From the NCBI GenBank assembly GCA_910586275.1, contig CAJUIM010000060.1, forward strand, positions 1 to 11,499: a stretch of 11,499 bases of DNA, in the 5' to 3' direction. The number at the start of each line of letters is the position of its first letter. Position 1 is the stretch's first letter. Source of the DNA: an uncultured Lachnospiraceae bacterium. GTDB taxonomy: Bacteria > Bacillota > Clostridia > Lachnospirales > Lachnospiraceae. The position numbers were made by a program, and so were the translations under genes. Positions 6,605-11,499 of this stretch are shown one piece after another. The notes under the pieces are model-generated. The model saw only the letters and a list, made by a program, of their open reading frames with translations, searched no databases and had not been told where the DNA came from.

Positions 6605-7870
6605 ATGAAAAAGTACAACAAAATCATCAGTGCCGTCATGGCTTCGGCGATGGTTGCCTCTTTGTTTGCAGGCTGCGGGAATGCTGCCGACAGCGGAAAT
6701 TCCTCCGCAGACAATAGTGGGAAAGCCGATACAGCGGCAGAAAATACGGAATCGGGTGAGGCCGGAAATGCGGAAGCGTCAGGAGACAGCGCAGGGGCAG
6801 GCGGCGGAACCGTTTTTAAAATTGGCGGCGTAGGCCCTACTACCGGAGGGGCTGCGGTATATGGCATTGCCGTACAGAATGCGTCACAGCTTGCAGTGGA
6901 TGAAATCAATGCGGCAGGCGGCATTAACGGCGTACAGATTGAGTTCAAGTTTGAAGACGATGAATGCGATGCCGAGAAATCGGTAAATGCATATAATACA
7001 TTGAAGGACTGGGGCATGCAGATGCTTGTTGGCGCTGTGACCAGCGGATGCAGCGTGGCAGTGGCTGAAAAGACGGCAGAGGACAATATGTTCCAGCTGA
7101 CTCCTTCTGGTTCTTCCGTAGACTGTGTAAAATATGACAATGCGTTCCGTGTATGCTTCTCGGATCCCAATCAGGGAATGGCTTCCGCTAAATATATCGG
7201 AGAAAATGCAATTGCCTCCACGGTGGCGATCATTTATGACAGTTCCGACATTTATTCTTCCGGGATTTATGAAAAATTTGCGGCAGAGGCAGCAAACCAG
7301 CCTTTTGAGATTGTTTCTGCGGAAGCGTTTACCGCAGACAGCAAAACGGATTTCTCCGTACAGCTTCAGAAAGCAAAGGATGCGGGTGCCGAGTTAGTAT
7401 TTCTTCCGATTTACTATACCGAGGCTTCCCTGATTCTCTCTCAGGCATCCACCTTGGGCTATGCGCCTATTTTCTTCGGATGTGACGGTTTGGACGGTAT
7501 CCTTAACGTAGAGAACTTTGACACATCTCTGGCAGAAGGCGTTATGCTCCTTACCCCTTTTGCGGCAGATGCAGAAGATGAACTGACACAGAATTTCGTA
7601 ACCGCATATAAAGAGAAATTCGGCGATACGCCGAACCAGTTTGCGGCAGATGCTTATGATGCGGTTTACGCAATCAAAGCAGCCGGCGAGAAAGCAGGCA
7701 TTACCCCGGATATGGATATGTCCGCTATGTGCGAGGCCATGAAAGCAGCTATGCCCCAGATTACCTTGGATGGCCTTACCGGCGTAGGCATGACATGGGA
7801 TGTTTCCGGTGAACCCAATAAGGAGCCTAAGGCAGTTAAGATTACAGGCGGTGTGTATACGGCAATGTAG
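6605..7870 (+). CDS. livK: Branched-chain amino acid ABC transporter substrate-binding lipoprotein (LivK-like)
   Basis: This 421-residue type I periplasmic-binding-fold protein is anchored as a lipoprotein. It has a basic N-terminus (MKKYNK), a hydrophobic stretch and a lipobox ending at Cys24 (LFAGC), so lipidation and surface display are expected. A Ser/Gly/Ala/Glu-rich linker (about 25-68) leads to the ligand-binding domain, which starts FKIGGVGPTTGGAA (71-84). Next comes the family segment ASQLAVDEINAAGGING (93-109). GGAGG (6593-6597) lies seven bases before the ATG. The cognate permeases and ATPase (livH, livM, livG) follow after a 686-nt gap. The ligand is probably Leu/Ile/Val, but relatives bind other amino acids or amides. 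Confidence 0.93.
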   Translation: MKKYNKIISAVMASAMVASLFAGCGNAADSGNSSADNSGKADTAAENTESGEAGNAEASGDSAGAGGGTVFKIGGVGPTTGGAAVYGIAVQNASQLAVDEINAAGGINGVQIEFKFEDDECDAEKSVNAYNTLKDWGMQMLVGAVTSGCSVAVAEKTAEDNMFQLTPSGSSVDCVKYDNAFRVCFSDPNQGMASAKYIGENAIASTVAIIYDSSDIYSSGIYEKFAAEAANQPFEIVSAEAFTADSKTDFSVQLQKAKDAGAELVFLPIYYTEASLILSQASTLGYAPIFFGCDGLDGILNVENFDTSLAEGVMLLTPFAADAEDELTQNFVTAYKEKFGDTPNQFAADAYDAVYAIKAAGEKAGITPDMDMSAMCEAMKAAMPQITLDGLTGVGMTWDVSGEPNKEPKAVKITGGVYTAM

Positions 7871-7895
7871 TTTTATTTAAGAGACAGCCGATGAA

Positions 7896-7923
7896 GGGTG
7901 CGGAAGCTTTCCGCATCCTTTTT
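7896..7923 (+). terminator. Terminator after livK
   Basis: GGGTGCGGAA (7896-7905) pairs with TTCCGCATCC (7909-7918) across a 3-base loop, with one G-T wobble, and is followed by five T residues (7919-7923). It begins 25 nt after the livK stop and separates livK from the livHMG transcript. Confidence 0.9.
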
Positions 7924-8216
7924 CTTACATAATATCCGCCGCAATACACTGATACAATTTATGATAAAAGATTGACGGATTATTTAGTGACAGAACGTAT
8001 CTTAAAATTCATTCCTGTCATCTGAAAAGTGATGTATCGTTTCACAATTTTGCGCGGTATTTGCACCTAATTCAGGTCATATAGCCCACATCCCCGCAAG
8101 TATAGTCATTTGGCTCGTTGCCCGCAGGAATAAGGCAGCAGCATAGGGGGATGAAATATATCTTGCCATTATCTGTACAATTTCACATATAAATTCTGAG
8201 ACTGTACCGATACACA
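7924..8216. other. Non-coding stretch between the livK terminator and the palindromic element
   Basis: No convincing gene, ribosome binding site or RNA family was recognised in these 293 nt. Weak signals only are present: a TTGACG (7972-7977) without a good -10 box, a 6-bp inverted repeat TGACAG/CTGTCA (7988-7993, 8015-8020), and a 9-mer CAGCATAGG at 8139-8147 that recurs at the edge of the palindromic element (8215-8223). It may be decayed intergenic or mobile-element sequence. Confidence 0.6.
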
Positions 8217-8370
8217 GCATAGGATATTATATAGTTGTCCTAAGGACCGTCGGAAAACGCCGGTACTTAGTGAGGTTTAAATCTGCCGAGGGCAGATTTC
8301 GAACTTAGTACCGCTGCGTTTGACGCCGAGCGGAAGCGGGTCCTTAGGACAACTATATAATATCCTATGC
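8217..8370. mobile_element. 154-nt MITE-like palindromic element with perfect 32-bp terminal inverted repeats
   Basis: The arms at 8217-8248 and 8339-8370 are exact reverse complements over 32 bp. Each arm includes GTCCT-A-AGGAC or its complement, a small palindrome of its own. Inside, further arms nest: AAACGC (8255-8260) with GCGTTT (8316-8321); CGGTACTTAGT (8261-8271) with ACTTAGTACCG (8303-8313), with one T-T mismatch; and AAATCTGCC (8279-8287) with GGCAGATTT (8291-8299) around a GAG loop. The whole element could fold as one long hairpin. There is no open reading frame for a transposase. TA dinucleotides at 8220-8221 and 8366-8367 would fit a TA target duplication. The MITE identity is inferred from architecture; no family is recognised. 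Confidence 0.7.
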
Positions 8371-8438
8371 GTCCGGCCACAGCCAACGCCCCTATGCGTC
8401 CGGCCACAGCCAACGCCCCTATGCGTCCGGCCACAGCC
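8366..8438. repeat. 27-bp GC-rich tandem repeat, 2.7 copies
   Basis: Units at 8366-8392 and 8393-8419 are identical, and a third at 8420-8438 is truncated after 19 bp. The unit begins TATGCGTCCGGCCACAGCC and ends AACGCCCC. The first five bases of the first unit (TATGC) are also the last five bases of the palindromic element's right arm. The array is much more GC-rich than its AT-rich flanks. It has no unique spacers, so it is not a CRISPR array. Confidence 0.92.
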
Positions 8439-8439
8439 C

Positions 8440-8475
8440 CATACATCAGTCCATACATCAGTCCACACATCCGCC
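8440..8475. repeat. 12-bp tandem repeat, two full copies plus a degenerate third
   Basis: CATACATCAGTC occurs at 8440-8451 and 8452-8463, followed by the related CACACATCCGCC (8464-8475). It joins the 27-bp array on its left and ends 12 nt before the -35 box of the livH promoter. Confidence 0.85.
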
Positions 8476-8487
8476 ATGCTACATTTA

Positions 8488-8516
8488 TTGACTCCGCCAT
8501 CATTTAATGATATAAT
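8488..8516 (+). promoter_or_regulatory. Near-consensus sigma-A promoter for livHMG
   Basis: TTGACT (8488-8493) is a 5/6 match to the -35 consensus. TATAAT (8511-8516) is a perfect -10 box, at exactly 17-bp spacing. The start codon of livH is 40 nt downstream with AGAGGTG (8543-8549) as ribosome binding site. It gives the permease/ATPase cluster its own promoter, independent of livK. Confidence 0.85.
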
Positions 8517-8556
8517 TCATTCTGGTAACGTATAAAAGACAAAGAGGTGTTTTCTT

Positions 8557-9441
8557 ATGAGTTTTATTTCTTATTTAATCAATGGCATCAGCCTAGGCAG
8601 CGTATATGCCATTATCGCATTAGGATATACAATGGTATACGGCATTGCGAAGATGCTTAATTTTGCCCATGGGGATGTCATTATGGTAGGGGGGTTTGCG
8701 GTATTTACGATTGTAAGTACATATGGGCTGCCTCCCGCACTGGGTATTTTGGTGGCGGTGGTGATATGCACCGTGCTTGGCATAGTAATTGAAAGGGTTG
8801 CTTACAAGCCTTTGCGTAATGCTGCTTCGCCTCTGGCCGTGCTGATTACGGCAATCGGCGTAAGCTATCTGCTGCAGAATGTGGCTTTGCTTATATTCGG
8901 CGCAAATACGAAGTCATTTACTTCCGTTGTTTCCATACCGCCTTTGAAACTGGCGGAGGGGAAACTGATGATTTCCGGGGAAACGATTGTGACCATTATT
9001 TCCGGAATCATCGTCATGATCTGCCTGACATTATTTGTCAATAAAACAAAGGCCGGGCAGGCTATGTTAGCTGTTTCGGAGGACAAGGGGGCGGCTCAGC
9101 TTATGGGAATCAATGTGAACGGAACCATAGCCTTGACGTTTGCCATCGGATCGGCTTTGGCGGCAGTGGCAGGCGTGCTGCTTTGCTCGTCATATCCTTC
9201 CCTGACTCCTTATACCGGCGCCATGCCTGGAATCAAGGCTTTTGTGGCTGCGGTGTTCGGTGGGATCGGTTCCATACCGGGAGCCATGATCGGGGGCATT
9301 CTGCTGGGGATTATAGAGATTCTGGGAAAAGCCTATATTTCTTCTCAGATGGCGGATGCCATTGTTTTTGCGGTTTTGATTGTGGTTCTTCTTGTTAAGC
9401 CGACGGGCATATTAGGGAAAAATATTCAGGAGAAAGTGTAA
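8557..9441 (+). CDS. livH: Branched-chain amino acid ABC transporter permease LivH
   Basis: This 294-residue inner-membrane permease of the LivH/LivM family has about eight hydrophobic helices. The N-terminal half carries ALGYTMVYGIAKMLNFAHGD (21-40), the family hallmark. The cytoplasmic coupling loop that contacts the ATPase is KAGQAMLAVSEDKGAAQLMGINV (165-187; note GxxAxLMG). The C-terminal half contains FGGIGSIPGAMIGG. The start is supported by AGAGGTG seven bases upstream and by a strong promoter. livM follows after nine bases. With LivM it should form the channel for amino acids delivered by LivK. The length is normal. Confidence 0.96.
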   Translation: MSFISYLINGISLGSVYAIIALGYTMVYGIAKMLNFAHGDVIMVGGFAVFTIVSTYGLPPALGILVAVVICTVLGIVIERVAYKPLRNAASPLAVLITAIGVSYLLQNVALLIFGANTKSFTSVVSIPPLKLAEGKLMISGETIVTIISGIIVMICLTLFVNKTKAGQAMLAVSEDKGAAQLMGINVNGTIALTFAIGSALAAVAGVLLCSSYPSLTPYTGAMPGIKAFVAAVFGGIGSIPGAMIGGILLGIIEILGKAYISSQMADAIVFAVLIVVLLVKPTGILGKNIQEKV

Positions 9442-9450
9442 GGTGCTGGC

Positions 9451-10578
9451 ATGGGTAAGATGAATTCCAAGTTAAAATTCAGTAAGACGACAAAAAGTAA
9501 TATGATCACATACCTGATAGTGGCCGTGGCATTTGTGGCGGTGAAGATTCTGCTGGCAGGGGGGCATATGTCTAGCCTGATGGAAGGGCTTTTGGTGCCG
9601 TTATGCATATATGTCATGCTGGCTGTTTCCCTGAACCTGACGGTAGGCATTTTAGGGGAACTGAGTCTTGGACATGCAGGGTTTATGTGTGTAGGGGCTT
9701 TTGCGGGGGCATTTTTCTCCAAGTGTATGAAGGGCGCTATGCCTGACGGGCTTAGGTTCCTGATTGCAATGGTGATCGGGGCCGCGGTGGCAGGGGCATT
9801 CGGTATTCTGATCGGAATCCCCGTGCTGCGGCTGAAAGGAGATTATCTTGCCATTGTGACTTTGGCTTTTGGGGAAATCATTAAGAATCTGGTGAATGTG
9901 CTTTATATAGGAAGGGACGGAGAAGGGTTCCATTTTTCCATGAAGGATTCCATTTCGCTGCATCTTGGCGAAGACGGAGAGGTTCTTATCAATGGGGCAC
10001 AGGGAATTACGGGGACGCCTCATGATGCCAGTTTTACCGTGGGCATAATATTGATACTGATCTCCTTATTTGTCATTTTGAATTTGATAAATTCCAGGGA
10101 CGGACGGGCGATTATGTCGATCCGGGATAACCGTATTGCAGCGGAATCGGTGGGGATTAATATAACGAAATATAAGCTGATGGCTTTCTCCATTTCGGCG
10201 GCCATTGCAGGGGTGGCAGGGGTATTGTATGCACATAATCTTTCCACGCTGACGGCCCTTCCGAAAAACTTCGGATATAATATGTCCATTATGATACTTG
10301 TTTATGTGGTTTTGGGAGGTATCGGGAATATACGCGGTTCTATTATTTCCGCAGTTATCCTTACTTTACTGCCGGAATTGCTTCGTGGGCTAAGCGATTA
10401 CCGTATGCTGATTTATGCGGTGATTTTAATTGTGATGATGCTCTTTAACTGGAGCCCGAAAGCAATTGACTGGAAGGAACGGGTCAGAGAAAAATATTTT
10501 TCGGGATGGAAAGGCCGTAAAGGAGCGGCAGGACAGGTTTCCGAGGGTGTGCTTTCCAAAGGAAAGGGGGGGAAATAA
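9451..10578 (+). CDS. livM: Branched-chain amino acid ABC transporter permease LivM
   Basis: This 375-residue permease is the partner of LivH. A short basic N-terminus precedes about eight to ten membrane helices. Family features are SLNLTVGILGELSLGHAGF (60-78), VLRLKGDYLAIVTLAFGEI (125-143) and the coupling loop SRDGRAIMSIRDNRIAAESVG (215-235). The C-terminus is basic and glycine-rich and ends in GKGGK. AAGGTG (9440-9445), which overlaps the livH stop region, serves as ribosome binding site. An ATG at 9463 is a less likely alternative start. The stop codon directly abuts the TTG start of livG, and its last codons (a G-run at 10566-10572) supply the livG ribosome binding site. Confidence 0.96.
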   Translation: MGKMNSKLKFSKTTKSNMITYLIVAVAFVAVKILLAGGHMSSLMEGLLVPLCIYVMLAVSLNLTVGILGELSLGHAGFMCVGAFAGAFFSKCMKGAMPDGLRFLIAMVIGAAVAGAFGILIGIPVLRLKGDYLAIVTLAFGEIIKNLVNVLYIGRDGEGFHFSMKDSISLHLGEDGEVLINGAQGITGTPHDASFTVGIILILISLFVILNLINSRDGRAIMSIRDNRIAAESVGINITKYKLMAFSISAAIAGVAGVLYAHNLSTLTALPKNFGYNMSIMILVYVVLGGIGNIRGSIISAVILTLLPELLRGLSDYRMLIYAVILIVMMLFNWSPKAIDWKERVREKYFSGWKGRKGAAGQVSEGVLSKGKGGK

Positions 10579-11337
10579 TTGACATTACTGGATGTGAAAA
10601 ATTTAACCATTTCTTTTGGCGGGCTGCGGGCAGTGGATGATTTTAAGCTTTCCATAAAGCAGGGGCAGCTTTACGGCCTGATCGGTCCCAACGGGGCCGG
10701 AAAAACAACGGTTTTCAATCTGCTGACTGGTGTATATAAGCCCAATGAAGGCATTATAAAGCTGGGGGACAGGGATATCACAGGTCTGAAGACGATTGAA
10801 ATAAATAAAGCGGGGATTGCCCGCACCTTTCAGAATATCCGCCTTTTCAAGGAACTATCCGTGTTGGATAACGTCAAGGTGGGGCTTCACAATCATCATC
10901 ATTACAATACGCTGGAGGGGATTTTCCGTCTGCCCAAGTATTTTAGGGTGGAGAAGGAAATGGACGAGAAAGCTATGGAATTGTTAAAGGTGTTTGATTT
11001 GGATAAGGAAGCGGGGTATCAGGCAGCCAACCTGCCTTATGGGAAGCAGAGGAAGCTGGAGATTGCCCGTGCTCTTGCCACGGAGCCGAAACTGCTGCTT
11101 CTGGACGAACCGGCGGCGGGCATGAATCCGAATGAAACGGGAGAACTGATGGATACCATCCGTTTTGTCCAAAAGGAATTCGGCATGACGATACTTTTGA
11201 TTGAGCATGATATGAAATTGGTTTCCGGAATTTGCGAGGAACTTACTGTCCTCAATTTCGGACGTATCCTGACCCAGGGAAAGACTGCCGACGTGCTCAA
11301 TGACCCCCAGGTAATAACGGCGTATCTTGGAGAATAA
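10579..11337 (+). CDS. livG: Branched-chain amino acid ABC transporter ATP-binding protein LivG
   Basis: This 252-residue ABC ATPase powers the LivHM channel. Visible elements are Walker A GPNGAGKTT (36-44), Q-loop Gln85 (ARTFQNIR), the signature NLPYGKQRKLEIARA (151-165; LPYGKQ in place of LSGGQ, as usual in LivG/LivF), Walker B LLLLDEP (172-178) and the H-loop His210 (IEHDM). It starts with TTG, immediately after the livM stop and six bases after a G-rich Shine-Dalgarno sequence (10566-10572). The insertion between Q-loop and signature (LHNHHHYNTLEGIFRLP) is typical of LivG and longer than in LivF. The companion ATPase LivF is not in the window. The stop codon touches a 108-bp repeat. Confidence 0.96.
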   Translation: MTLLDVKNLTISFGGLRAVDDFKLSIKQGQLYGLIGPNGAGKTTVFNLLTGVYKPNEGIIKLGDRDITGLKTIEINKAGIARTFQNIRLFKELSVLDNVKVGLHNHHHYNTLEGIFRLPKYFRVEKEMDEKAMELLKVFDLDKEAGYQAANLPYGKQRKLEIARALATEPKLLLLDEPAAGMNPNETGELMDTIRFVQKEFGMTILLIEHDMKLVSGICEELTVLNFGRILTQGKTADVLNDPQVITAYLGE

Positions 11338-11499
11338 AACAGCATGAGCCGAAGAAGAGCCGGGAACAATTGCTGCCCATGCATTACGGGCAGAAATTGT
11401 TCCGGTAAGGAGGGCCCTTCATGAGGGGAATGCGGTACTGGAATAAACAGCATGAGCCGAAGAAGAGCCGGGAACAATTGCTGCCCATGCATTACGGGC
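11337..11499. repeat. 108-bp tandem repeat after livG, second copy cut by the window edge
   Basis: Bases 11337-11391 recur without change at 11445-11499, a period of 108 bp; the window ends inside the second copy, so the copy number is unknown. The first copy begins at the last base of the livG stop codon. Each unit carries the large hairpin described separately, and then AAGGAGGGCCCTTCATGA (11407-11424), which contains a Shine-Dalgarno sequence and an ATG. It probably lies between livG and an unseen livF. Confidence 0.9.
11360..11405. repeat. Long hairpin within the 108-bp repeat
   Basis: The outer stem pairs CCGG-G-AACAATT (11360-11371, one bulged G) with AATTGTTCCGG (11395-11405). A G-A mismatch then leads into the inner stem CTGCCC (11373-11378) with GGGCAG (11388-11393). 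The loop includes ATGCAT. No T run follows, so it does not look like a terminator. The second copy (from 11468) is cut by the window end. Confidence 0.85.

Noticed and set aside
7972..8003. Possible promoter TTGACG in the livK-palindrome gap
   Set aside because: The only -10 candidates are poor or badly spaced, and no gene or RNA follows closely.
8366..8475. Possible CRISPR array
   Set aside because: The repeats are directly adjacent with no unique spacers, and no cas genes are near.
8267..8503. Open frame on the minus strand over the same arrays, with repeated VAGRIGAL peptide
   Set aside because: There is no Shine-Dalgarno sequence upstream, and the frame runs through the palindrome and the arrays. 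Openness follows from the repeats.
8320..8535. Open frame on the plus strand over the 27-bp and 12-bp arrays, with repeated CVRPQPTPL peptide
   Set aside because: It starts with TTG without a ribosome binding site inside the palindrome, and it covers the livH promoter. The periodic peptide comes only from repeat lengths that are multiples of three.
11037..11492. Minus-strand open frame across the livG 3' end and the 108-bp repeat
   Set aside because: It is antisense to a clear livG coding region. Its N-terminal half is just the translated repeat, and no ribosome binding site is evident.

Overview
The window looks like a chromosomal segment of a Gram-positive Clostridia member, most likely a Lachnospiraceae-type gut anaerobe. 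This rests on three things: the gene order rplU-prp-rpmA-obg followed by yhbY-nadD-yqeK-rsfS, the L27 N-terminal extension typical of Firmicutes, and strong GGAGG-type ribosome binding sites with some TTG starts. The genus cannot be fixed from the sequence alone.

Layout. Positions 1-231 hold a sigma-A-like promoter and a structured leader (probable L21 leader). Then come ribosomal protein L21 (232-537), the L27-processing cysteine protease Prp (580-909) and L27 (913-1197), ending at a strong terminator (1211-1245). The next block runs on the plus strand without a visible terminator: GTPase Obg, RNA-binding YhbY, NadD, the HD hydrolase YqeK, ribosome silencing factor RsfS, and a MATE transporter that ends inside a bidirectional terminator (6172-6205). 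A small DUF378 membrane protein converges on that terminator from the minus strand (6210-6425).

The second half is a branched-chain amino acid (or related amide/amino acid) ABC uptake system. The lipoprotein receptor LivK (6605-7870) has its own promoter and terminator. A 686-nt non-coding stretch follows, and then the permeases LivH and LivM and the ATPase LivG form a tight cluster driven by a near-consensus promoter (8488-8516). LivF is absent and would be expected just past the right edge.

The unusual content is non-coding. (1) A 154-nt palindromic element (8217-8370) has perfect 32-bp terminal inverted repeats and nested internal stems; it resembles a MITE. (2) A 27-bp tandem array shares its first bases with that palindrome's right end, and a 12-bp array sits directly upstream of the livH promoter. 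(3) A 108-bp tandem repeat carrying a large hairpin abuts the livG stop codon and runs off the window. (4) A 30-bp in-frame tandem repeat in front of rsfS duplicates a complete Shine-Dalgarno/ATG unit, giving several in-frame starts. No tRNA, rRNA, CRISPR array or transposase gene was seen.
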